In this document: positions 56,031 to 63,012 of the stretch, piece after piece
How positions within the stretch are numbered: the stretch's first letter is position 1
Layout: each line of letters begins with the position of its first letter
DNA from: Stenotrophomonas maltophilia
GTDB lineage: Bacteria > Pseudomonadota > Gammaproteobacteria > Xanthomonadales > Xanthomonadaceae
Direction of reading: 5' to 3'
Assembly: GCF_039555535.1 (NCBI RefSeq)
Contig: NZ_CP154630.1
Location: forward strand, 1,749,001 to 1,813,000
Length of the DNA stretch: 64,000 nucleotides
Program-made: the position numbers and the translations under genes
Notes under the pieces: model-generated
The model's input: only the letters and a program-made list of their open reading frames with translations
Told to the model about the DNA's origin: nothing
Databases searched by the model: none

Positions 56031-56889
56031 CTCCCGCGGGCAGACTCGCCAGCAGCCACTCGCAGAAACTGATCACCAGCGGATCGGCCGCGCTGTCCTG
56101 GTGCACCAGCCAGCTCCAGCGCGGGCCGCGCACGCGCGCCTCATCCAGCGGTAGCAGCAGGCCTTGATCGCAGGCGCGAGCCGCCAACAACTCGCTGACC
56201 AGGGCGATGCCCAGCCCTTGGCAGGCTGCATCCAGCAGCTGCCCGGGCTCGGAGAAGTTCATGCCTTCGCGGCGCTGGCCAACATCGGCGCCCCCCTGTA
56301 CCTGCCACTGGCTCCAATCCATTTCGCGCTCGCCATGCAGGGTCAGGCGTTCATGCACGGGCGTGGCCAGCAGGTCGGGATGGCAGGCCGGAAAGAGGCG
56401 ATCCTGCAGCAGCACGCGATGCTGGCACTGGGCCTGTGAGTCCAGGTCGTCGCGTACCGCCACGTCCAGCGTCTGCGTGGTCATGTCCGGCGCGTCCTCG
56501 CTGGTCAGCAGCCACAGGTCGGCGTCGGGATGCAGGCGATGGAACCCGGCCAGGCGTGGCACCAGCCAATGGCGCGCAAAGGCCGGGCTGGTGTTGACGA
56601 TCAGTTGATTCGGCTTGCGGTACTGATCGAGCCGGCGGATGCCACTGGCCAGCTGCCGCAGCAGGGACTGGGTGGTTTCCAGCAGGTCGATGCCGGCGTC
56701 GGTGAGGGTGACGCTGCGGCCCTGCCGGAAGAACAACGGCTGCTGCAGCGAGGCTTCCAGGCCCCGGATCTGCTGGCTGATGGCCGACTGGGTCAGATGC
56801 AGTTCCTCGGCTGCCCTGTGGAAACTACCCAGGCGGGCGGCGGCCTCGAAACCACGCAACGCGTTCAGCGGTGGCCAATGCTTGAGCAT
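56005..56889 (-). CDS. LysR-family regulator (GcvA-like)
   Basis: The 294-residue product begins MLKHWPPLNALRGFEAAARL, with the DNA-binding helices in SFHRAAEELHLTQSAISQQI, typical of the GcvA/AmpR-like branch. The effector domain includes NQLIVNTSPAFARHWLVPRL and LDVAVRDDLDSQ. The gene is divergent from a Tat-exported deiminase gene with a T-N11-A dyad in the 105-base gap, so that gene is its probable target. Confidence 0.92.
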   Translation of the reverse strand: MLKHWPPLNALRGFEAAARLGSFHRAAEELHLTQSAISQQIRGLEASLQQPLFFRQGRSVTLTDAGIDLLETTQSLLRQLASGIRRLDQYRKPNQLIVNTSPAFARHWLVPRLAGFHRLHPDADLWLLTSEDAPDMTTQTLDVAVRDDLDSQAQCQHRVLLQDRLFPACHPDLLATPVHERLTLHGEREMDWSQWQVQGGADVGQRREGMNFSEPGQLLDAACQGLGIALVSELLAARACDQGLLLPLDEARVRGPRWSWLVHQDSAADPLVISFCEWLLASLPAGATSAAARA

Positions 56890-56907
56890 TTCAGGTAAGT
56901 AAAACTG

Positions 56908-56924
56908 TTCAATTGATGGCTGAA
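56908..56924. promoter_or_regulatory. Candidate LysR box between lysR and the deiminase gene
   Basis: TTCA (56908-56911) and TGAA (56921-56924) are separated by nine bases, giving a T-N11-A-type dyad in the divergent promoter region. Confidence 0.45.
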
Positions 56925-56994
56925 GCTATCGTTTGTTCTTATGGATGGGCAAGCGCAGCATAGCTTCCATCCCACACCGGCCCTGGAGCCCGTC

Positions 56995-58128
56995 ATGAGC
57001 AGCCGTCGTCACTTCCTCACCCAGCTGGCGGGCGCCGCCGGTCTTGGCGGCCTGGCCGCCCTCGGTCTGGCGGGGTTGCCGGCTCGCGTGGCTGCGGCGG
57101 GGCCGGGCGCGGGTATCTGGCGGATGCCCGACGAGCATGGCCCCCAGGAGCGCGTCTTCCTGGCCTTTGCTGCGCAACCGCGGGTCTGGGGTGCGCAGGC
57201 CGACGCGGTGAACACCGCCGTCGCCCGCCTGGCCCGCACCATCGCCCGCTACCAGCCGGTCAGCGTGCTGTGCCGCCCGGCGCAGCGGAAGCTGGCGCAG
57301 GATCGCTGCGGCCGCGACAACATCGAGTTCCTCGAGGTGCCGCTGGATGACATCTGGGTGCGCGACTACGGCGGTTGTTTCGTCACCGATGGCAAGGGCG
57401 GGCTGGGCCTGGTTGATTTCAACTTCAACGGCTGGGGTGGCAAGCAGAGCGCACGCAACGATGGCGCGGTGGCGCCGTGGCTGGCGCAGGTGACCGGTGC
57501 CACGCTGCTGGAAAGCGATCTGGTGGGCGAGGGTGGTGGCATCGAAGTCGACGGTCATGGCACCGCCATCCTCACCGAGAGCTGCTGGGTGAACCGCAAC
57601 CGCAATCCCGACTGGTCGCGCGCGGATATCGAGGCCGAGCTGAAGCATCACCTTGGCCTGCGCAAGGTGATCTGGCTGCCCGGTATTGCCGGCGAGGACA
57701 TCACCGATGCGCACGTGGATTTCTACGCACGCTTCGTGCGCCCCGGCGTAGTGATCGCCAACCTGGACAATGATCCGGAGTCCTACGATCACGACCTGAC
57801 CCGCGAACATCTACAGATCCTGCGCGAGGCCACCGATGCCGATGGTCGTCGCCTGCAGGTGCACACGTTGCCGCCACCGCTGGACGGGCGCGACAACGTG
57901 CATACCCGCCACAACGACGACCTGGCGATGGGCTACGTCAACTACCTGCCGATCAATGGTGCGGTGGTCGCGCCGCAGTTTGGCGACGACGCTGCCGATG
58001 GCTACTGCCGTGAACTGCTGGAGGATCTGTACCCCAGCCGGGAGATCGAGCCGGTGGACATCGACGCGATTGCGGGCGGCGGAGGTGGCATCCATTGCGT
58101 GACAAAGAACATGCCGAAGGTCGGGTGA
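56995..58128 (+). CDS. Tat-exported agmatine deiminase / peptidyl-arginine deiminase family protein
   Basis: The product has 377 residues from the ATG at 56995, with TGGAG seven bases before it. The N-terminus is a twin-arginine signal (SSRRHFLTQLAGAAGLGGLA, ending ARVAAA). The mature enzyme has the pentein-fold blocks WRMPDEHGPQERVFLAF, PLDDIWVRDYGGCFV, EGGGIEVDGHGT, DAHVDFYARFV and the nucleophile C368 in GGGGIHCVTKNMPK. Agmatine deiminases act in the cytoplasm, whereas this one should be periplasmic, so it may act on extracellular agmatine or on arginine residues. It is divergent from its probable LysR regulator and ends 6 bases from a convergent thioesterase gene. Confidence 0.9.
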   Translation: MSSRRHFLTQLAGAAGLGGLAALGLAGLPARVAAAGPGAGIWRMPDEHGPQERVFLAFAAQPRVWGAQADAVNTAVARLARTIARYQPVSVLCRPAQRKLAQDRCGRDNIEFLEVPLDDIWVRDYGGCFVTDGKGGLGLVDFNFNGWGGKQSARNDGAVAPWLAQVTGATLLESDLVGEGGGIEVDGHGTAILTESCWVNRNRNPDWSRADIEAELKHHLGLRKVIWLPGIAGEDITDAHVDFYARFVRPGVVIANLDNDPESYDHDLTREHLQILREATDADGRRLQVHTLPPPLDGRDNVHTRHNDDLAMGYVNYLPINGAVVAPQFGDDAADGYCRELLEDLYPSREIEPVDIDAIAGGGGGIHCVTKNMPKVG

Positions 58129-58134
58129 CGCGCT

Positions 58135-58680
58135 TCAGGCGTGGTCCTGCTTCAACGCGGCATCGGCCGCCAGCAACGCCTCGGCGGCCGCGCTGAGTGG
58201 CGGCGAGGGCGGGGCGACCACGCCGATCGCTTCCATCATCTTTGGCATGCCCAGGAACTGGCGTGAGCGGCGGTCGTAGATGCCGGTGACCAGCAGCGCG
58301 CGCGTGGCGATCTTCTGCTCAGCGCCGATCAGTACGCGCTGCTCCATGATGCCGCGCGAACCGACCCAGCCCACCAGGCGCGTTTCCAGGGTGAAGCGCT
58401 GGAACGGCTTCAGCTCGCGACGGAACTGGATGGTGCCTGCGCCGACGATCGGTGCCCACTTCTCGCGCAGCGCCACCCGGCCCAGGCCCATGCGCAGGAT
58501 CAGGTCCAGCCGGCCCAGGTCGAAGATGTTCCAGTAGCGGCCGTTGGTCATGTGCAGGTTGCTGTCCAGATCGTTGGGCAGCACCCGGAACTGCAGGCGA
58601 GACACCCCGAACGGGGCCTCCAGCTTGGGCCGGTACAGGCTGCACAGCAGCAGGTGGAGCAGGCGGAACCAGAGATTCAT
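58135..58680 (-). CDS. Hotdog-fold thioesterase-like protein (THEM6 type)
   Basis: The 181-residue protein has the hotdog motif VLPNDLDSNLHMTNGRYWNI and FDLGRLDLILR, as in the THEM6-like branch of acyl-CoA thioesterases. A hydrophobic N-terminus (LWFRLLHLLLCSLY) may attach it to the membrane. The strand set FRRELKPFQRFTLETRLVGW fits the fold. It is divergent from a TetR gene, with two operator-like palindromes in between, so it is probably repressed by that protein. Confidence 0.85.
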   Translation of the reverse strand: MNLWFRLLHLLLCSLYRPKLEAPFGVSRLQFRVLPNDLDSNLHMTNGRYWNIFDLGRLDLILRMGLGRVALREKWAPIVGAGTIQFRRELKPFQRFTLETRLVGWVGSRGIMEQRVLIGAEQKIATRALLVTGIYDRRSRQFLGMPKMMEAIGVVAPPSPPLSAAAEALLAADAALKQDHA

Positions 58681-58682
58681 GG

Positions 58683-58736
58683 CTATGACGACTGTTATAG
58701 AACGGCCGGTACGCTAATCTATGACGACTGTCTTAG
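58683..58736. promoter_or_regulatory. Two TetR operator-like palindromes, 36 bp apart
   Basis: CTATGACGACTGTTATAG (58683-58700) and CTATGACGACTGTCTTAG (58719-58736) are near-identical 18-bp dyads of the form CTAn.AC-N4-GT.nTAG, repeated with a 36-base start-to-start spacing in the 69-base gap between divergent thioesterase and tetR genes. Confidence 0.75.
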
Positions 58737-58749
58737 CAAGGCGATCACC

Positions 58750-59325
58750 GTGAGCCCACGACCCTCTGATGCCCCGCAACGGGTGATTGATGCCGCAGCA
58801 CAGATGCTGGCGCGGGTAGGCCTCAATGCCACCAGCATCCGTGAGGTGACCAAGCTGGCCGAGGCGCCGCTGGGCTCCACCTACCACCACTTCCCGGGCG
58901 GCAAGCAGGAACTGCTGGCGCGCGCCACCTACATGGCCGGCGACAAGGTGGAGGCGCTTCTCGTCGAGCTGTTGAAGGGCGGGGCCGTGCTGGGCCTGCG
59001 GCAGTTCCTGGCAATGTGGCGCGAGCGCCTGCTGCGCTCCGGGTTCCGCGCGGGCTGCCCGGTCCTGGCCGCGGCAGTGGAAGAGCCGGTGGAAGCCGTG
59101 CCCAGCCAGCCACGTGTTGCCGCTGCCGAAGTGTTCGCGCGCTGGCAGGGGCATCTCGCCGCAGCCTTCATTGCCGACGGCCACGATCCTGCGGCGGCGG
59201 ATGGACTGGCCAGCCTGGTGATCGCCAGCGTGGAAGGCGCCGTGGCGATGTGCCGCGCACTGCAGGACATCGCCCCGTTCGACCAGGTCGCAGCGCAGTT
59301 GCTGAAGGCGACCGCGCCGCCCTGA
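58750..59325 (+). CDS. TetR-family repressor
   Basis: The 191-residue product starts at the GTG at 58750 (AAGG precedes it). The helix-turn-helix is in MLARVGLNATSIREVTKLAE and PLGSTYHHFPGGKQELL, close to the LfrR/YxaF-like subgroup; the C-terminal domain (FRAGCPVLAAAVEE) also fits that group. The open frame extends upstream to 58552 but runs through the operator palindromes and into the opposite gene. It likely represses itself and the divergent thioesterase gene. Confidence 0.9.
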   Translation: MSPRPSDAPQRVIDAAAQMLARVGLNATSIREVTKLAEAPLGSTYHHFPGGKQELLARATYMAGDKVEALLVELLKGGAVLGLRQFLAMWRERLLRSGFRAGCPVLAAAVEEPVEAVPSQPRVAAAEVFARWQGHLAAAFIADGHDPAAADGLASLVIASVEGAVAMCRALQDIAPFDQVAAQLLKATAPP

Positions 59326-59359
59326 TCCGGCTATTCGTGTGCGGGAGACGCGCGGCAGG

Positions 59360-59683
59360 TCATCTGAAGATCACCAGGTAACCCCAGCCGAGCACGATGG
59401 GCAGGAAGGCTGCGACGGCCGACGCGCCCAACCAACGAAGGTAGCTGCGGGAGGCGGGCGCTCCCTGCCGCTTGAGGGCCCAGGCATTCGCCGGGAGCAC
59501 CAGCAACGCCTGCACCGCAAAGGTGACCACGGCGGCAAGCCAGGCCACCAGGACGCCGAGGCAGCCATCGCTGAAGCAGCGGCTACCAAACCACGAACCC
59601 CAAGCGGCGAGGCCAATCATTGGAACGAACATCACGAGCGCGGTGGCGCGGGTGAACTGGGAGGCCTGCATGCCGTGGCGCAT
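59360..59683 (-). CDS. Small membrane protein of unknown function
   Basis: The 107-residue protein has three predicted membrane helices: about 14-32 (ALVMFVPMIGLAAWGSW), 41-64 (LGVLVAWLAAVVTFAVQALL) and 84-105 (LGASAVAAFLPIVLGWGYL). It starts MRHGMQASQFTRA; the second ATG (59671) is an alternative. Two cysteines (SRCFSDGCLG) sit between helices 1 and 2. No family recognised. It converges with the tetR gene. Confidence 0.65.
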   Translation of the reverse strand: MRHGMQASQFTRATALVMFVPMIGLAAWGSWFGSRCFSDGCLGVLVAWLAAVVTFAVQALLVLPANAWALKRQGAPASRSYLRWLGASAVAAFLPIVLGWGYLVIFR

Positions 59684-59888
59684 AGTTCTTCTGGTGGAAA
59701 ATCATAATCCAGCCGCCGGCGCGCGGGTACAAGGCCGGCGCCAGTCCGGCCCGTGGCAGATGGACCCACGGCCCCATCGCGCTAGAATCCGTCCACCACC
59801 GCCTACGCGTGCCCGGCAAGGATGTCCGCATGCAGTATCAGGTTTCTGAGGTCCCTGGCCGCGATGCCTCCCGTCTACGGGTGGCGGC

Positions 59889-60668
59889 ATGAAGAACTCG
59901 CGCCATTTTTCCATCAGTGCATTGAAGCTGCCCAGGAGCCGTGGCGGTGAAGTCGTGCGTGCGCGGCGGCACCTGCAGCAACGTGGCTGGCCCCGTCTGC
60001 AGATGGCCTTGATCGTTGCGTTGACTGGAGCCGCCGGGTTCCTTGCCTCGCATCTGCTGCGACTGGCTGGCGTCGACGCAATGCTGTTGCGCTACCCGAT
60101 GGCGGTACTGCAGGCCTACGGCGTGTTCCTGCTGCTGATGTGGATCTGGATCCGTTGGCGCTGGGACGACGTGCTGGATGGCCTGTCGTCGGAGGTGGGT
60201 GGAGGCAGCCCATCGGCACACGGCGGCGTCGCCGAATCACCGTGGAGCAGCGTCGGTGGCCGTTCCGGCGGTGGCGGTGCGTCTGCCTCGTGGAATGAGT
60301 CGGCACCGCCGAGCGAGGTCGAGGTGAGCGAAGTGCCGCTGGCCGGGCTGGCTGAAGACGAAGCGGGCCTGCCGTTGCTGGCCCTCCTCGGCATCGTCGC
60401 GCTGGTGGCCGCCGTCCTGCTGGCCAGCGTGTGGGTGGTGTGGTCGGCGCCGGTACTGATGGCCGAACTGCTGGTGGACGCGGCCATTGCCGGTGGCTTG
60501 TACCGGCGCATGCAGGGCATGCAGGTGCAGGGATGGTGGCGGGTATGCGTGACGCACACGATCTGGCTGCTGCTCGGCCTGCTGCTGTTCTTTGCTGTGC
60601 TGGGTTGGCTTGCGCAGGAACTTGTGCCGGGTGCGAGCCATCTGCTGCAGGTCATTCAAGCGCTGTAG
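59889..60668 (+). CDS. Membrane protein of unknown function with Gly/Ser-rich loop
   Basis: The product has 259 residues. A basic N-terminus (KLPRSRGGEVVRARRHLQQR) is followed by helices at about 38-60 and 67-88 (LQAYGVFLLLMWIWIRW), a low-complexity Gly/Ser loop (about 100-140, SSVGGRSGGGGASASWNES), and helices at about 160-185 and 225-248 (IWLLLGLLLFFAVLGWLA). No family recognised. It heads a plus-strand run of four unnamed genes; the next starts 52 bases later. GGGTGGCGGC precedes the ATG. Confidence 0.65.
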   Translation: MKNSRHFSISALKLPRSRGGEVVRARRHLQQRGWPRLQMALIVALTGAAGFLASHLLRLAGVDAMLLRYPMAVLQAYGVFLLLMWIWIRWRWDDVLDGLSSEVGGGSPSAHGGVAESPWSSVGGRSGGGGASASWNESAPPSEVEVSEVPLAGLAEDEAGLPLLALLGIVALVAAVLLASVWVVWSAPVLMAELLVDAAIAGGLYRRMQGMQVQGWWRVCVTHTIWLLLGLLLFFAVLGWLAQELVPGASHLLQVIQAL

Positions 60669-60720
60669 CGCCAGGTTACCGGCCGATATCCCAACCTGCG
60701 TCATCTCTTCCAGGAACTTC

Positions 60721-61566
60721 ATGCGACAGCGCATTGCACGGAAGCGCATCCTGACGACAGCGGTCGTCCTGTTCGTGACTGCTGGCGCAGCGCTGATGGC
60801 CAGCGTGCGTCCGCAGTGGCGGCAGGACACCGGCCCGCCGCCGATCAACCTGGGAACTGCACAGATGCAGGCCGAAGTGATGGCAGAGCTCATCGACCTG
60901 CGACCGACACCACCAGGAAGTCCGCCCCTACCACCGACTCCAATCAAGGCAGTCTCCTTCCCGATGCTGACCGGTAACAGTGGGTTCGCGACCGCGGCGG
61001 TGCCGCTGGACGACGTCGAGCCAGCACACTTCGAGCCGCGCGGCTCGGAGCCCGACATGCCATTTGCCGTGATGGAATGGACTGCGCCTACCTGCGGTGA
61101 AGGAGATCCCGCCCCTGTCTGCCAGGTTCGTCACAGCGTCTTCGAGTGGCGCGATGATGACAGCGCGGCGTCCTTTCAACTGCAGCAGCAGCTGGAGTCG
61201 ATGCTGCAGGTTGTGAACCGTCGGGCTGTGCGGGTACCCGACCTCGCGTTTGAGCTTGCACACGTGCGGGCGCAGCGGATGACGTGGGACGAGCTTCAGC
61301 AACGACGCGCGCGCGGTATCGAGGGATGCATGGGCGGACCGGGCAATCCGGATCTGGGCGTTGTCTATCTGCAGCGTCCTGTGTTCAGCCTGGACGGGAA
61401 CTGGGCAATGGCATCGATCGCCTCGGATCTGTGCAGTGGAGGAATGGCGATGCGCGACCTCCACCTTCTGCACCGCAGGAAGGGCGGATGGGAGCGCATT
61501 CGAGTGGAGCCTGTCCGCCATATGAGCTTTGGACACGGCCTGTGGCCCGCGTTGGCGGAGTCGTGA
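60721..61566 (+). CDS. Membrane-anchored protein of unknown function (paralogue 1)
   Basis: The product has 281 residues. A single N-terminal anchor (ILTTAVVLFVTAGAALMAS) is followed by a Pro-rich stretch and a conserved-looking domain. The hallmark NLGTAQMQAE at about residues 42-51 recurs in the next gene. The C-terminal half has VYLQRPVFSLDGNWAMASIA and DLCSGG, features that recall enzymes or sensors with a beta-rich fold, but I recognise no family. AGGAA precedes the ATG. The stop codon overlaps the ATG of the paralogue by one base (TGATG). Confidence 0.7.
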   Translation: MRQRIARKRILTTAVVLFVTAGAALMASVRPQWRQDTGPPPINLGTAQMQAEVMAELIDLRPTPPGSPPLPPTPIKAVSFPMLTGNSGFATAAVPLDDVEPAHFEPRGSEPDMPFAVMEWTAPTCGEGDPAPVCQVRHSVFEWRDDDSAASFQLQQQLESMLQVVNRRAVRVPDLAFELAHVRAQRMTWDELQQRRARGIEGCMGGPGNPDLGVVYLQRPVFSLDGNWAMASIASDLCSGGMAMRDLHLLHRRKGGWERIRVEPVRHMSFGHGLWPALAES

Positions 61567-62434
61567 TGACAGTTACCTCGTTCAAGCCAGACCGCGACTG
61601 CCAACAACGGATCGCCTGGCGACGCATTGCATCGCTGGCGGCGGCGCTGTCGGCTTTGGCTCTCATGGCCGGAATCTGCAGCCTGCGCCCGAGGTGGCAG
61701 CAGGAGAGCGGTCCGCCACCGGTCAACCTGGGAACAGCGCAGATGCAGGCGGAGGCGATGGCGCTGGCGATCCGGCAGAGGCCGCCATTTCCCCTTCCAC
61801 CCGCATTGCCGCAGCCAACGCCAGTTCTGCCAACCTCGCTGAGCGCGGTGCCCACCGCACCGCAGACGCCGTCCACGCGCGTCGATCAATGGCGCCCGCA
61901 GGAGCAGCCGCAGTTGACCGACGCGGTGGGGGAGGACATCTACGTGATGGAGCAGACCTTGCCCTATTGCTGGCCGGGCAGCAGTGCCTCCACCTGCCAG
62001 GAGGTGGACGATCGGTCCTGCCGCTGGACGACCGGTGGCCGCCGGACATCCATGCGCTGCGGTTGCGCCTGCAGGCGGACCTGGTTCCCGCCAATCGCCG
62101 TCCCACGCCAATGCCTGTGGCCGCATTGGCCGGTGCGCAGCGGATGGACGGCGCAGAGCTTCGAGCGCTGCGGGAGCAGGGGTGCGCGGCAACGGTGCAT
62201 GGGCGGACTCGGACATACGACCACTTCGCCTATCTGACCCGGCCCGTTTTCAGCGTCGATGGGCAGTGGGCTATGATCGCGGTCGCCTGGGATTCGTGTT
62301 CCGGCGATTTCGTCTATCGGGAGCTTGTCATACTGCATCGGGAACAGGGACGCTGGATGGCCGAACCCCCGGAACGAGCTCTGGGCGGCGTATGGGACGG
62401 CCGCGTACTGCGGCCCTGGACGTACAACCACTGA
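61566..62434 (+). pseudogene. Frameshifted paralogue 2 of the preceding gene
   Basis: This is a tandem relative of the gene before it: MAGICSLRPRWQQESGPP and NLGTAQMQAEAMA at the N-terminus, YLTRPVFSVDGQWAMIAVAW and DSCSGDFVYRELVILHREQG at the C-terminus. The first half lies in the frame of the ATG at 61566 and the second half one base back. The switch must fall between about 62001 and 62017, after STCQEVD and before SVLPLDDRW. The total length, 869 bases, becomes a whole number of codons if one base is added, so a single-base deletion fits best. A sequencing error or a -1 ribosomal shift is possible, but no slippery heptamer is visible. Confidence 0.75.
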
Positions 62435-62447
62435 CGAGGAAGAGCGC

Positions 62448-62966
62448 ATGGATGTCGCTGCACGCAGGAACAGGACGTTGTTTCGTTGGATCATGGTGAC
62501 GCTGCTGGCAGTACTGATGCCGTTTGCAGCACTGGCTGAGCCCGCAGCCGGGCAGGCCGCTACCGCCGAAGCCGCTACCGCCGCGGAGGAGGCGCAATGC
62601 CGCGCCTGCAGCTATGAGCGTATCGGGCACAAGGTCGATATCGGGCTGGTTGCACTGGTGTCGCTGCTGGTGGTGGGCCTGCTGATCGCGGCGTCGCGGG
62701 AATGGGGCACCACGTCGCAGCGCTGGACCTGCCGCACGCTGTCCCTGTTGCTGGTGGGTGTCGGTGCGGCGTTGCTGTGGTGGGCTGGCAGCGTCGTCTA
62801 CCTGGGCTACAACCCGTGGCAGGAAATGGCCGCCCCCGTCGATGGCTCGCTCACCTCGACACTGCTCAATACCTCACCGAAGTGGCTGGCGGCGCTGGTG
62901 TTGATTGGTTTCGCGCCCTCCATCTGGAAGCGCAGCGAACGCCTGCCGGCCTGGCGTATCGGCTGA
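62448..62966 (+). CDS. Membrane protein of unknown function
   Basis: The product has 172 residues. A cleavable-looking first helix (LFRWIMVTLLAVLMPFAALA) is followed by an Ala/Glu-rich stretch (AAGQAATAEAATAAEEA), a CRAC motif and three more helices (about 70-92, 103-125 and 150-165). AGGAAGAG precedes the ATG; the gene begins 13 bases after the frameshifted paralogue, so it belongs to the same transcript. No family recognised. Confidence 0.65.
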   Translation: MDVAARRNRTLFRWIMVTLLAVLMPFAALAEPAAGQAATAEAATAAEEAQCRACSYERIGHKVDIGLVALVSLLVVGLLIAASREWGTTSQRWTCRTLSLLLVGVGAALLWWAGSVVYLGYNPWQEMAAPVDGSLTSTLLNTSPKWLAALVLIGFAPSIWKRSERLPAWRIG

Positions 62967-62978
62967 CCCTGGAATGAC

Positions 62979-63001
62979 GGCGCCGGATCACATCCGGCGC
63001 C
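62979..63001. terminator. Hairpin between convergent genes
   Basis: GGCGCCGGAT (62979-62988) and ATCCGGCGCC (62992-63001) form a perfect 10-bp stem with a three-base loop. There is no U-tract on either side, but it lies exactly between convergent stops. Confidence 0.6.
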
Positions 63002-63012
63002 GCCTGAGGCGA

